Assembly: GCF_007748035.1 (NCBI RefSeq)
Contig: NZ_CP036278.1
Location: 1,736,001 to 1,800,000 of the forward strand
Source: Aeoliella mucimassa
Lineage (GTDB): Bacteria > Planctomycetota > Planctomycetia > Pirellulales > Lacipirellulaceae
Length of the DNA: 64,000 nt
Direction: 5' to 3'
The notes under the pieces are model-generated. The model made no database searches and was not told the origin of the DNA. It saw nothing but the letters and a program-made list of their open reading frames with translations. Of the stretch, positions 17,445 to 26,938 are shown in pieces. Each line of letters opens with the position of its first letter. Position 1 is the stretch's first letter. The translations under genes were made by a program, and so were the position numbers.

Positions 17445-17478
17445 CAAAATAGATTCCCACCCATGGGAAACTATTTTG
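17445..17478. repeat. Family-A repeat A3
   Basis: Arms of 15 bases (17445-17459 and 17464-17478) with a single mismatch, sharing the AATAGATTCCCA core. Confidence 0.82.
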
Positions 17479-17757
17479 AGTTGGGAGTTGGATGTTGGGA
17501 GTTGGATGTAGAAATGTCATCTTGAAGGAGCTTCCAGCGACTGAAAGATCTCAGCCTACCGCTTCCAGCCCAAAGCCTACCGCTTAGAAACCGCGCAGCA
17601 GCGAACACCAGCGCAAGGGCCATCGGGCTCGGAGAGCCCTCCTACAGCGCGCTTGCGTGGTAGATGGTGTCGATCGATTTGATGTTCACTCGGTTACACC
17701 ATTCCACTCTCCAACAACGGACCACTGACGACAAACAACGGATAAAAACAACTGTCC

Positions 17758-17800
17758 ATTAGAACACCGCAGGTGGCCATTTCCCAGCGAAAACTGGGAA
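17758..17800. repeat. Family-B repeat B3
   Basis: Shares ATTAGAAC...GGTGGCCATTTCCCA..CGAAAACTGG with the copies at 9891, 12860 and 53867. The 3' part forms the stem TTCCCAG/CTGGGAA. Confidence 0.8.
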
Positions 17801-17857
17801 GAGGAAGTCGGTTTTTATGGCGGAGTTTTGCGAAGCAAGTGGAGTCTGCTAGCGATG

Positions 17858-20221
17858 CTACGGTCGCAGGTCGAGTGTGAGTTGCTCGCCTGCTTTCAGG
17901 TCGACCTGGTACTCGCGGCCATTTGCGGTCACGATGGCCGGCCTGCCGAGTTTCGACTCGATATCGGCTTCGATCAGTTGACCATCCTCCCAGGTCAGAT
18001 CGACCACGAACCCGCCACGGCCGCATAGGCCGGTTACCTTGCCATCGGGCCAGGCCGAAGGGAGGGCGGGGAGCAGGTCGAGAATCGTGGTACCTTCGTC
18101 GGTCCGGCGGTGCGATTGCAGCAGCATTTCGACGATGCCGGCCGTGTAGCCGAAGTTGCCATCGATCTGGAACGGCGGATGGGCCGAGAACAAGTTGGTG
18201 TAAACGCCGCCACCGCCGTAGCTGGTTTTGGGCGACGAGGTGAGCTTCAGGAAGTTGTTGCTCATCAGGTGGGCATGATCGCCATCGAGCAGACGCGCCC
18301 AGAAGTTGATCTTCCAGGCCATCGACCAACTGGTGCCGCCATCGCCACGCAGGGCGAGCGTCTCCTCGCAAGCCTTCGCCAGCTCAGGCGTATCCTGCGG
18401 AGTGATCTCTTCACCAGGATGCAGACCCCACAGGTGCGACACATGGCGGTGCGTGGTCACAGGGTCTTCCTTGTACAACCATTCCTTAAGCTGACCGTGC
18501 GAGCCAACCTGCAGCGGAGCGATGCGGCTGGCAGTGTCGCGCAGGGTTTCGGCGAACTCGGGATCGGTGCCGAGAGCGTCGGCCGCACGGGCGGTGTTAA
18601 GGAACAGGAAGCGAAGAATCTGATGGTCCATCGTGGGACCCATCACCAGGCCGCCGCGCTCCGGCGAGTTACTCGGCCCGCTAACCAGCCAACCTTGGTT
18701 GTACTTGGGATCTTCTATCAACCAGGCTAAATAAAACTCGCACGACTTCTTCATGGCCGGGTACGCCCGCTCGCGAAGAAAGGCTTCGTCGCCGGTAAAC
18801 TGATAGTGCCACCACAGGTGCTGGCAGAACCAGGCACCACCGACCGGCCAAAGCCCATGGTCAGTCGCGTTGATGGCCGCGGCCCCGCGCCAACCGTCGG
18901 TGTTGTGATGGAACACCCAGCCAGGCAAATCGTAATGCTCGCGGGCGACCTTCGCACCAGTCACGGTGAGATCGTCGATCATGTCGAATAACGGTTCGCT
19001 GCACTCACTCAGGTTGGTAGTTTCAGCGAGCCAGTAGTTCATCTCGGTATTGATGTTGGTCGTGTACTTCGCATCCCAGGCGGGCGCGAGCGACTCGTTC
19101 CAGATGCCTTGCAGGTTGGCCGCTGCGCTGCCGGGACGACTCGAGGCAATCAGCAGATAGCGACCGTACTGAAACACGAGTGTTTCGAGTGCCTGGTCGG
19201 TCTGCTTGGCGTGGGCAATCAGTCGGTCGTCGGTCGGCAGGTCGGGCGCAGTGCCATCGCCGAGCGTCAGTGTGCAACGATCGAACAGCTGGCGATAGTC
19301 GGCCACGTGTTCCTGGCGAATCGCTTCGTACGTCTTACCTTCGAGTTTGGCGAGTCGCTCGTCGCAGAGCTTCGTAGGATCGGCATCGACCGTTTGGTAG
19401 TCGATGTACGAGGTCGAGGTCACCAGCAAGATCGTGGCACTGTCGGCATCGGCCACGGTGAGCTTGTTGTCGCTGCTGGTAATGGTTCCACCTTCTATCA
19501 ACACGCGGGCGCGACACTCGAGAGTGATTACGCTCTTGGCGGGTTGGTCGTTGCTGGTGTTATCTTTGACCTTGGCTTGCAACATGAGCAATCCGCTGTT
19601 GCCGTCGACGGTTGCCGACTGGCCACGTAAGTCTTGGGGAGTCGAAAGCCCAGCAGTGAACGACACCTTGCCAGCCTCGCTGGCCTCCAAGCGAATGGCG
19701 ATGGTGCGTTCGGGGTAGCTGGCCAGGTACTCGCGCTCGTAGATCACTCCATCGTGCTCGTAACGAACCTTAGCGACTGCTTCGGAGAGATCGAGCGACC
19801 GGCGGTACTCCGTGGGGTTCTGGTGCGTGAACTCCAGATGTAGATCACCGAATGGCTGGTACGCTCGCTGGCGGAGCGGCTTGCTCATCAGACCGTTGGC
19901 AATTCGCTCGGCCTTCGATTGATCGCCTTCGAATAAGGTCTCGCGAACCTCGGCCAGCAGTTCGGGACCACCATCGGGGTTGATATAGTCTTCGGGGCCC
20001 GACTCCCAAACCGTATCTTCGTTGAACTGCACGCGTTCGGTATCGGTCTTGCCGAACACCATCGCCCCCATGTGACCGTTGCCAATTGGAAGTGCATCGG
20101 TCCACGCGCGGGCAGGTTGATCGTACCAGAGTTCCAAGGGAGCCTGCTCGGCATGAGTCGTACTGAGCGACATCGCGAACAAGGCTGCAATCATAGCGAC
20201 GAACGCATACAGGTTTCGCAT
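17858..20221 (-). CDS. Glycoside hydrolase family 95 (alpha-L-fucosidase-like)
   Basis: Start placed at ATG 20221, which opens a signal peptide ([20 protein letters not shown]); the frame is open to 20422 but upstream residues look non-coding. 787 residues in all. The N-terminal beta domain starts with [26 protein letters not shown], and the (alpha/alpha)6 barrel carries [26 protein letters not shown], and [13 protein letters not shown]. These are GH95 hallmarks; family members remove alpha-1,2-linked fucose or galactose by inversion. Secreted; may act with the nearby sulfatase on host or algal glycans. Downstream of an EamA transporter on the same strand. Confidence 0.94.
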   Translation of the reverse strand: MRNLYAFVAMIAALFAMSLSTTHAEQAPLELWYDQPARAWTDALPIGNGHMGAMVFGKTDTERVQFNEDTVWESGPEDYINPDGGPELLAEVRETLFEGDQSKAERIANGLMSKPLRQRAYQPFGDLHLEFTHQNPTEYRRSLDLSEAVAKVRYEHDGVIYEREYLASYPERTIAIRLEASEAGKVSFTAGLSTPQDLRGQSATVDGNSGLLMLQAKVKDNTSNDQPAKSVITLECRARVLIEGGTITSSDNKLTVADADSATILLVTSTSYIDYQTVDADPTKLCDERLAKLEGKTYEAIRQEHVADYRQLFDRCTLTLGDGTAPDLPTDDRLIAHAKQTDQALETLVFQYGRYLLIASSRPGSAAANLQGIWNESLAPAWDAKYTTNINTEMNYWLAETTNLSECSEPLFDMIDDLTVTGAKVAREHYDLPGWVFHHNTDGWRGAAAINATDHGLWPVGGAWFCQHLWWHYQFTGDEAFLRERAYPAMKKSCEFYLAWLIEDPKYNQGWLVSGPSNSPERGGLVMGPTMDHQILRFLFLNTARAADALGTDPEFAETLRDTASRIAPLQVGSHGQLKEWLYKEDPVTTHRHVSHLWGLHPGEEITPQDTPELAKACEETLALRGDGGTSWSMAWKINFWARLLDGDHAHLMSNNFLKLTSSPKTSYGGGGVYTNLFSAHPPFQIDGNFGYTAGIVEMLLQSHRRTDEGTTILDLLPALPSAWPDGKVTGLCGRGGFVVDLTWEDGQLIEADIESKLGRPAIVTANGREYQVDLKAGEQLTLDLRP

Positions 20222-20360
20222 GGTAGGAGTCCTGAAAAGGAGGATTGCGAAAGTAGAAACCGTCTGTGAGTAGCGAGTAATAACATAGCACATCCCACGC
20301 ACTGGACGAGCATCGCACAGCGGAACCAACACGAAAAAAGCGTCTGCGAAAAATTTAGGC

Positions 20361-21263
20361 CTAAGCCGACTCCGCAGCCGCTTTTTTGCCGGCCGCTTCA
20401 CGCTTTTCGCCAAGGACGACAATCACGCCGGCTAGCAGAATCAGGCCACAAGCGGGATAGAACACCATCTGCGGCGGGGGCTCCGAGAGAAAGAAATAGC
20501 CGAGAATGCCAGCAAACACAAACTGCAACATCGACGCGAGGGCGACCACCTGTCCGCGAAAGTATCGCATCGCGTTGTTGAGCATCGAGTGGCCGATGAC
20601 CGTCGGGACCAATCCCAATGCGAGCACGGAGAGACCATCTTGTTGCCAGTTGATGTAGGTCGAGTGAGCCATCCACGGAGCGAGCAAGAACGACAAGATC
20701 GCCGCCAGGTAGTAGAGCGGCACCAGATAGAGCCAGATCGTCGGATGATGGCGGTAGCGACGGCCGAGTGCCAGGTAGACCGCGAGGAGCATCATCGAGC
20801 CCAAGCAGACCAGGTCGCCATACAGATACTCTTTGCTCATGTGATAATCGGCCTGGCAGAGTATCACTAATCCGATAGCGGCTACGATGGTAGCGACCAG
20901 CTCTCGGCGGTTGAGTCGCTCGCCGGCCAATGGGATTAGGAGCAGCGGCATTGCGATCGGCACCAGGTTCACTAGCACGGTCGCATTCACCGCAGTAGTG
21001 AGCCGCGCGCCGTACATCCAGGAGAAGAAGTGCAGCGTCAGCACCACGCCTGGTATCAACGGGTCGGTGTAATGGCTGCGGACCAACTGCGCGCGATGCT
21101 TCCGCCAGTCGCGAATGTAGACGGGTGTGAGCGCGACTGCAGCGATCAAGAGCCGCCAGCCGGTTAGCATCACCGGATCGACTTCGCAGTTCTTGATAAA
21201 AATCACCGACATCGCGCAAGCGAACACACCGAGCAGCAGTAACAGCAAGGGAACAGCGGCCAT
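20361..21263 (-). CDS. EamA/DMT-family transporter
   Basis: About ten hydrophobic segments in two EamA repeats; characteristic pieces are [31 protein letters not shown] and the end of the second repeat, [33 protein letters not shown]. Start set at ATG 21263 ([10 protein letters not shown]), with upstream in-frame codons to 21329 rich in Arg and Pro. A drug/metabolite efflux or uptake role is typical of the family; substrate unknown. The C-terminus is a short Lys/Ala tail. Pyruvate kinase lies upstream on the same strand. Confidence 0.88.
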   Translation of the reverse strand: MAAVPLLLLLLGVFACAMSVIFIKNCEVDPVMLTGWRLLIAAVALTPVYIRDWRKHRAQLVRSHYTDPLIPGVVLTLHFFSWMYGARLTTAVNATVLVNLVPIAMPLLLIPLAGERLNRRELVATIVAAIGLVILCQADYHMSKEYLYGDLVCLGSMMLLAVYLALGRRYRHHPTIWLYLVPLYYLAAILSFLLAPWMAHSTYINWQQDGLSVLALGLVPTVIGHSMLNNAMRYFRGQVVALASMLQFVFAGILGYFFLSEPPPQMVFYPACGLILLAGVIVVLGEKREAAGKKAAAESA

Positions 21264-21359
21264 GGGTGGAGTACGCAGGCGAGGGCGGTGGAAGGGGGCG
21301 TCGGCAGGCCTACCAGTATAGCGACCCATCCGCTCGTGCGGTGAGGGGTGTCCGCCGAG

Positions 21360-22787
21360 TTAAGTCACCTGGCGAAGCTGCATGGAGTCGATGACCTGCT
21401 CGCCAGCCAGTACGTTGGTGATGACAACCAGCCACATCCCTTCGGCACACCACTCGCGACGCTTCAGGTAAGCTATTGCGTCTTTGATGGTTTTCTCGGG
21501 ATCGTCGGAGAACTCCATGTAAAACGGCTCGACGCCCCACGGCAACAGCATCTGGCGGAACACGTCCTCGCGATCGGTGAAGGCAAAAATCGGAACCCCC
21601 CGCGGACGCAGCGCACCGAGCACGTGGGCCAGGAAGCCGCTACGGGTAAACACGATGATGCCCGACTGCCCAAGATCCTGGGCCAGTGTCGCGGCCGAGC
21701 GGAGCATCTTGGCCTTTGGTTCGCGAAGTATGATAGTCGAGTTCAAGTCGTAATCGACCGACGGCTCGATACTGCGAATGATGTTTTTGAATACCTCAAC
21801 TGCTTCGAGGGGATACTCGCCGGTGGTAGTTTCGCCGGACAGCATCACTGCGTCGGCCTGCTCGCGAACGGCGTTAGAAATATCGGAAATCTCCGCCCGC
21901 GTCGGCATCGGCGACGACACCATCGACTCGAGCAAGTGTGTCGCGATGATCACCGGCTTGCCCTCCGCCTGGCACGCTTTGACGAGCTGCGTTTGCACCA
22001 GCGGCAGTTGGTGATAGTCGATCTCGATGCCGAGGTCGCCGCGGGCGACCATGATGGCGTCCGACGCCTTGACGATCTCTGCCATGTTCCGCACGCCGGC
22101 TTGTTCCTCGATCTTTGAAACAATGCGGGCGGACGATCCCATCTCGTTAAGGAACATTCGCAGTTCGTCGACATCGCTCGCTTCGCGAACAAACGACAGG
22201 GCCACCAGGTCGATGCCGGCTTCGACGCCAGCCGCCAGGTCGTTCTTGTCCTTCTCGGTCAGCGAGGGCAAGTTCACGTGCACGCCTGGCAAGTTGATAT
22301 GCCGACGGGAGCCGAGTTTGCCATCGGTGAGTATCTGGCAACGAATGTAAGTGTCGCCTTTGTCCATCACGCCGAGTCGCAGCAGGCCGCTATCGACCAG
22401 CACGATTTGCCCCACCTCGACTTCGCTCGGGAGCCCTTTGTAGTTCACTTGCACCCGCAACGTGTCGGACGGTGGGCGTTGGTCTTCCGAGGTGCAGAAC
22501 TCCAGCTGCTCTCCCTTTTTGATGTCGATCAGTCCCTCGACTTCGCCGGTGCGAATCTCGGGGCCTTTGATGTCCATCATCACCGCGACATGGCGGTCGA
22601 GCTTGGTCGATGCAATCCGAATGCGACAGATGATGTCGAGCACCCACTCGCGCGAAGCGTGCGCCATGTTGAGCCGCAGCACGTCGACCCCCGCGGCGAT
22701 GAGTTGCTCGAGCATTTCGGGCGACTCCGTAGCCGGACCGAGGGTGGCAATAATCTTGGTGTGCCGGTAATACCTGGGATTGAGCAT
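21360..22787 (-). CDS. pyk: Pyruvate kinase
   Basis: Makes pyruvate and ATP from phosphoenolpyruvate in glycolysis. The start is ATG 22787 (MLNPRYYRHTKIIATLGPAT). Domain A motifs IATLGPATESP, DIKGPEIRTG, SKIEEQAG and MVARGDLGIEI are present, as is domain B (about 75-170) and the C-terminal domain (about 345-475). It deviates from the consensus at two places: RLNMAHAS instead of RLNFSHG and ATHLLESM instead of ATQMLESM. Both are near the active site, so kinetics may differ, but all key catalytic residues I could check (K in SKIE, E and D of the metal site) remain. Confidence 0.95.
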   Translation of the reverse strand: MLNPRYYRHTKIIATLGPATESPEMLEQLIAAGVDVLRLNMAHASREWVLDIICRIRIASTKLDRHVAVMMDIKGPEIRTGEVEGLIDIKKGEQLEFCTSEDQRPPSDTLRVQVNYKGLPSEVEVGQIVLVDSGLLRLGVMDKGDTYIRCQILTDGKLGSRRHINLPGVHVNLPSLTEKDKNDLAAGVEAGIDLVALSFVREASDVDELRMFLNEMGSSARIVSKIEEQAGVRNMAEIVKASDAIMVARGDLGIEIDYHQLPLVQTQLVKACQAEGKPVIIATHLLESMVSSPMPTRAEISDISNAVREQADAVMLSGETTTGEYPLEAVEVFKNIIRSIEPSVDYDLNSTIILREPKAKMLRSAATLAQDLGQSGIIVFTRSGFLAHVLGALRPRGVPIFAFTDREDVFRQMLLPWGVEPFYMEFSDDPEKTIKDAIAYLKRREWCAEGMWLVVITNVLAGEQVIDSMQLRQVT

Positions 22788-23195
22788 CGGTCGGTCTATG
22801 GATGGGGTGGGGGTGGAAAGCGGTCGCCATTTTTGCTGCAAGTTGCGTTCCGTGTCGACGCCAATTCACTTGGCGGTCGACCACCAACGAGCAGGCGATG
22901 GTCGCAAAGCACGGGGAATCTCTATCGCTGGAGCTCGGCCGGGGAGTGTCGGCCGAGGCCAGTACCCGAGCCGGCCGGCCGTGAGCTGCCCAAGAAGTAA
23001 ACACTAGCGGGGCGTTTTAGGGCAGGGGGGCCTGAATTTATCTGCAGTACACGCAACTGCTAGCGGCGTTTTTCTCGAGGAAAACGACGTTGTCGAAGAA
23101 AGTCGGAAAAATAGCTGTTGCCACAGAGGTTGTGTGAACGTATATATTATCTGTTGAAACAACTAATTGCATGTCGATTAAATGGGAGAGCTGTC
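22788..23195. other. Divergent region between pyruvate kinase and marR
   Basis: Contains the marR promoter/operator (23118-23163) and a 7-bp GC-rich stem (22934-22940 with 22951-22957). Open frames are short and unsupported. Confidence 0.6.
23118..23163 (+). promoter_or_regulatory. marR promoter with overlapping operator-like palindrome
   Basis: TTGCCA (23118-23123), 17 bases, then TATATA (23141-23146) form a good sigma-70 promoter. The palindrome GTTGAAACAAC (23153-23163) sits where transcription should begin. MarR proteins often repress their own promoter through such sites. Confidence 0.65.
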
Positions 23196-23711
23196 ATGAC
23201 TGCCACTGCTGCCGATTCCAGTCCTTCCGAGCTTCAGCAAGAGCTACGCAAGCGGCTTCCCTTCGATACGTTCGAGGAAGAAGTGTTTCTCAACATGTGG
23301 CGCACCTTCGACTTACTACAAAACGACACCTGCAAGCTGCTCGATGAGCACGGGCTGACCTCGCAGCGATACAACGTACTGCGGATCCTCCGCGGGCATG
23401 GCAAGCCTGGCCTGCCGGCCGGGGAGATCGCAGCCCAGATGGTCACCCGCATGCCCGATATCACGCGGCTCATAGATCGGCTCGAAACCGATGGCCTGGT
23501 GAAACGCACCCGTAGCGAGCAAGACCGCCGCTGCGTACGAATAACCAGCACGCCGAAGGCGGCCAAGGTGCTCGCGAAGCTTGACGAACCACTGCGAACG
23601 ATTCACGAGCAACAAATGAATCGTCTCAGCCGCACCGAACTCGAACAACTCAACGCGATGCTGGTGAATCTTCGCAAGTCGAATACTCCATCGAGCGATG
23701 CCGCAGAGTGA
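23196..23711 (+). CDS. MarR-family transcriptional regulator
   Basis: 171 residues from ATG 23196, which has GGGAGAG seven bases before it. Winged helix-turn-helix: helical N-terminus, LTSQRYNVLRILRGHG, EIAAQMVTRMPDITRLIDRLETDGLV as recognition part, and wing RSEQDRRCVRITSTPKA. It is the first gene of a cluster with yceI, a membrane protein and a YgiD-type dioxygenase, an arrangement often found with MarR repressors that sense phenolics or oxidants. Autoregulation is suggested by the palindrome at 23153-23163. Confidence 0.93.
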   Translation: MTATAADSSPSELQQELRKRLPFDTFEEEVFLNMWRTFDLLQNDTCKLLDEHGLTSQRYNVLRILRGHGKPGLPAGEIAAQMVTRMPDITRLIDRLETDGLVKRTRSEQDRRCVRITSTPKAAKVLAKLDEPLRTIHEQQMNRLSRTELEQLNAMLVNLRKSNTPSSDAAE

Positions 23712-23859
23712 CTCGGAAGAATGATGTCATCGAGCGACGTCGTTCTCGGCTGCGATGGAGAGAAAAAGTAACGATGGTTGCCTTCGGTGGTGAAGGGAAC
23801 CCCAGCGGTGTTTTCTGTATCAGTGTTTATGTCCATGTCTCTGTAGGGAGAGTCAAACC

Positions 23860-24435
23860 ATGAAAAAGATGTTCCGTTTCGCTTTGTTTGCCGCCATGGC
23901 GGTGGTTGCTTCGTCGGCAAGTGTGCAGGCCAAAGACTACGAAGTCGACGGCGCGCACACCTCGGTTTCGTTCCAGGTCGCCCATGGTGGCATCAGCTGG
24001 ACCCATGGCCGATTCAATACGGTTAGCGGCGCGTTCACGGTCGACGCGGCCAACCCCGCCAGTCAGCAGTTCACCATGAATATCGAAGCCGCCAGCATCG
24101 ATACCAACAACGCCCAGCGGGATGATCACCTGAAGAGCCCCGACTTCTTCAACGTCAAGCAATTCCCTGCGATCACCTTCAAGTCGACCTCGGTCGAGAA
24201 GTCGGAAAAGGGGCTTAAGGTCACCGGCAACATGACCATGCACGGCGTGACCAAACCGATTTCGTTCGAGCTGCAAGGTGGCAAGAGCATCGAGTTCCCC
24301 GCCGGCGTCGAGCGCATTGGCTACTCTACTGCCTTTAAGCTCAAGCGTTCCGATTATGGCATGGCGAACATGCTCGAAGCCGTAGGCGACGAGATCTTCG
24401 TGAACATCAGTTTCGAAGGCACCAAGGCAAAGTAA
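23860..24435 (+). CDS. YceI-family secreted lipid-binding protein
   Basis: Signal peptide about 1-24 (ending VQA), then the YceI lipocalin-like barrel: YEVDGAHTSVSFQVAHGGISWTHGRF, RDDHLKSPDFFNVKQFP and LKVTGNMTMHGVTKPISF are family hallmarks. Such proteins bind isoprenoids or amphiphilic compounds in the periplasm. 191 residues, full length. GGGAG lies ten bases before the ATG. It follows marR by 148 bases, so it may have its own promoter. Confidence 0.94.
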   Translation: MKKMFRFALFAAMAVVASSASVQAKDYEVDGAHTSVSFQVAHGGISWTHGRFNTVSGAFTVDAANPASQQFTMNIEAASIDTNNAQRDDHLKSPDFFNVKQFPAITFKSTSVEKSEKGLKVTGNMTMHGVTKPISFELQGGKSIEFPAGVERIGYSTAFKLKRSDYGMANMLEAVGDEIFVNISFEGTKAK

Positions 24436-24441
24436 ACTCCC

Positions 24442-25407
24442 ATGCCCGATCCTATTCATATCTCGATCGCGATGGCAGCGGCCGCACTGGTGGCCGCCGC
24501 CATGGCGGGCGTCGTGTGGCTCGCTGGCCGCCGGTTCGCGCCGGGTAGCAACGTACTACCCTCCGTTGGTTGGCTGCTTGGCATCGCTGCTGGGCACTAC
24601 GTCGGCGTCTGGTGGCTCGGTTTGTTGCCGAACCTGCAACTGGCGGAAGCCAGCAGCCGGATGTTCTGGATGGTGCTGCCAGCGGTGCTCGTTGTCGAAC
24701 TGCTCGGCGTCGTCCCCAAGGTACCTCAGGCTTTGGTCTGGCTGCTGCGGGCGGCGCTGGCGTTAACAGTGACTCGCGTGCTGTTGCACGGGTCGACTTA
24801 CGTTGCCAATAGTGGCAGCGGTGGTGACTCCGCTCAGCCAATGTCGTTTTGGGTGCTCGCACTGCTTGTCGCTGGCGGACTGCTGCTGGTGTGGGTTGCG
24901 GTTCGCAGTTCCACGCCGCTCCGCTCCGCCTGCCCAGCTCCATTGGTGCTCTCGGCGGTTGCCTTGGCCTCGTCGATTGCCATCATGCTGTCGGGCTACG
25001 CGACTGGTGGGCAGCTTGGCTTGCCGTTGGCCGCTTCGCTAGCCGGCGTGTTTGCCATCGCTCTCTGGCGCGGCAAAGTGTCCGACGCCACACCGACGGT
25101 CGGCTACGCGGTGATCGCCATCGGTTCGCTGCTAATCATCGGGCACTACTTCGCCGAACTAAAGGCTCCGCACGCCCTGTTGCTGGCGGCCAGCCCGCTC
25201 GTGGCTTTGGTTCCGACCGTGCCGGTGCTCGGCCGAGTGCCTCGGTGGGGGCGGGTGGCTGGTTCGCTGGCGTTGGTGCTGGTGCCATTGGCCTTGGTGT
25301 TGCAGCAAGCGGGGCAGACGTTCGTCGAACGCTCCGCGCCGACTGGTCAATCGTCGAGCACGCCGAGTCAGGCGTCGGTGAGCGACTACATGAGTTTCGG
25401 CAAGTAA
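24442..25407 (+). CDS. Multi-pass membrane protein, unknown family
   Basis: 321 residues with about nine hydrophobic segments and short polar loops, for example MAAAALVAAAMAGVVWLAG, FWVLALLVAGGLLLVWVAV and VAGSLALVLVPLALVLQQAG. I do not recognise a family. The ATG is only 6 bases after the yceI stop, so translation is likely coupled. The small C-terminal tail is Ser-rich. It could serve the same pathway as YceI and the dioxygenase. Confidence 0.82.
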   Translation: MPDPIHISIAMAAAALVAAAMAGVVWLAGRRFAPGSNVLPSVGWLLGIAAGHYVGVWWLGLLPNLQLAEASSRMFWMVLPAVLVVELLGVVPKVPQALVWLLRAALALTVTRVLLHGSTYVANSGSGGDSAQPMSFWVLALLVAGGLLLVWVAVRSSTPLRSACPAPLVLSAVALASSIAIMLSGYATGGQLGLPLAASLAGVFAIALWRGKVSDATPTVGYAVIAIGSLLIIGHYFAELKAPHALLLAASPLVALVPTVPVLGRVPRWGRVAGSLALVLVPLALVLQQAGQTFVERSAPTGQSSSTPSQASVSDYMSFGK

Positions 25408-25453
25408 CGCCGCTTGTCGATGCGTCCCACGTGTTCTCACGGAAGAAACTAAG

Positions 25454-26332
25454 ATGAACCGCCGTCAACTGTTGCATGCCATGGCCACGACTCCCTTTGT
25501 GTTGAATAGCCTGACCGACGTCGAAGCGTTTGCCGACGAACTACCCGCCAGCGAGCGGATGCCGGCCCTGTTTCTAGGGCATGGCACGCCGATGAACGCG
25601 ATTGAGGACAACGAGTTTGTTCAGGGCTTTCGCGACATCGCCAAGAAGATTCCCAAGCCGCAAGCGATTGTTTGCATCTCGGCCCACTGGTACACCCGCG
25701 GTACCAAGGTCACCGCGATGGCTCGGCCGCGGACGATTCACGACTTCTATGGCTTTCCACAGGAGTTGTATGCAGTGGAGTATCCCGCTGCTGGTGATCC
25801 AAAGCTGGCCGCCGAAGCCCGCGAACTGCTGAAGCCAGTAAGCGTGGAACTCGACCAGCAGTGGGGCCTCGACCATGGTGCCTGGTCGGTGATCAAGCAC
25901 ATGTACCCCCAGGCCGACGTGCCGGTGGTGCAGGTGAGTGTCGACCAAACCCAGCCGGCCAAGGCCCACTACGAACTCGGGCAGCGGCTCGACGCGCTCC
26001 GCGACCGCGGGGTGCTGATCCTTGGCAGCGGCAACATCGTACACAACCTGCGAAAGATCGACTTCGCCGGCATCGACCGCGACGACTACGGCTTCGACTG
26101 GGCCGTGGACGCTCGCAATTTCGTAAACCAGCAAATCGCCCAAGGCGACTACACCAAACTGCTCCGCCCCGAGCAGCAAGGCATCGCCCTGCGAATGGCC
26201 ATCCCCACGCCCGACCACTACCTGCCGCTGCTCTACGTGCTCGGCACCAAGCATCAACCGGGCACGGCCAAGGTGTTCAACGACAAGATGGTCGCGGGGA
26301 GTATTAGTATGACTTCGGTGCTAGTGGGGTAG
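25454..26332 (+). CDS. ygiD: YgiD/LigB-type extradiol dioxygenase (4,5-DOPA dioxygenase-like)
   Basis: The catalytic barrel has LGHGTPMNAI with H43, ISAHWYTRGTKVTAM, LDHGAWSVIKHMYP, VQVSVDQTQPAKAHYELG and GSGNIVHNL; the histidines bind metal in this family. An N-terminal extension of about 30 residues with MNRRQLLHAMATTPFVL resembles a twin-arginine-like signal with only RR present, so export is possible. YgiD opens the ring of catechols such as DOPA. The context with MarR and YceI suggests a response to aromatic compounds. 292 residues. Confidence 0.9.
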   Translation: MNRRQLLHAMATTPFVLNSLTDVEAFADELPASERMPALFLGHGTPMNAIEDNEFVQGFRDIAKKIPKPQAIVCISAHWYTRGTKVTAMARPRTIHDFYGFPQELYAVEYPAAGDPKLAAEARELLKPVSVELDQQWGLDHGAWSVIKHMYPQADVPVVQVSVDQTQPAKAHYELGQRLDALRDRGVLILGSGNIVHNLRKIDFAGIDRDDYGFDWAVDARNFVNQQIAQGDYTKLLRPEQQGIALRMAIPTPDHYLPLLYVLGTKHQPGTAKVFNDKMVAGSISMTSVLVG

Positions 26333-26517
26333 GGGCGATGACAGTCCCTGCGTATTTGCAGGGCAGAAACGGAAATGGCTCCGAAGATTGTGCAACAGAA
26401 ACTGCTCCGTAGTTACTTGTGTTTCTCCGAGGCAGGAGATCTGCTGTACTCAAAACACCACAATAAAGTGGTATCGAATAATAAGTGGGCACGACCAAAG
26501 GGGGCAATGTATGAAGT

Positions 26518-26937
26518 CTAGCTGCATTTCCTAAAAGCCTCAAGTACAGACAATCCCAAGGCCTCGTTTGTAGCTTTCAAATCAACAAGGATACTGTGGG
26601 CGGGAAGAAAGTCGTGTCCACCTTCTGGCTTGTTTCGTACGGAAGGAATGATCTGCAATGTTGTATTGTTCGCTTCCACCGAGCAGTAAAGTGATTCTCT
26701 GTCTATTCGTCCCCATGACCGCTCGCCAAAGGCTTTCAGCACTGGGTTACTCTCATCATTAGACGGAAACGATGGGACTGACTGTAAAACTGAGCGAAAT
26801 TCTAGTCCAAGTTGAGATGGTAGTTCTGCCTTTTTAACTATGCGGACTGGCTCCGCAATACAACTCAAGCCAATGTCGTCACGAACGCTGGCGTGAATGA
26901 CATACAGGTCTTTCCAGAGATATATTCCCAAAGTCAT
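26518..26937 (-). CDS. Probable immunity protein for the adjacent toxin
   Basis: 139 residues, no recognised family by eye. It is read 1 base after the toxin stop codon, in the order toxin then immunity that polymorphic toxin systems always show. It is small, acidic to neutral, cytosolic, and ends ...LGLSVLEAFRKCS. The pairing, length and position support an immunity role; no catalytic motif contradicts it. The region has lower GC content than the neighbours. Confidence 0.6.
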   Translation of the reverse strand: MTLGIYLWKDLYVIHASVRDDIGLSCIAEPVRIVKKAELPSQLGLEFRSVLQSVPSFPSNDESNPVLKAFGERSWGRIDRESLYCSVEANNTTLQIIPSVRNKPEGGHDFLPAHSILVDLKATNEALGLSVLEAFRKCS

Positions 26938-26938
26938 A

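Larger units (their letters stand above)
17201..17857. other. Non-coding stretch rich in hairpin repeats
   Basis: Contains three family-A hairpin repeats (17254-17290, 17331-17375, 17445-17478) and one family-B repeat (17758-17800). A frame of 86 codons on the minus strand runs through the hairpins and has no protein-like features. No other feature is seen. Confidence 0.7.

Noticed and set aside
17204-17464. 86-codon minus-strand frame
   Set aside because: Built from family-A hairpins; no protein-like features.
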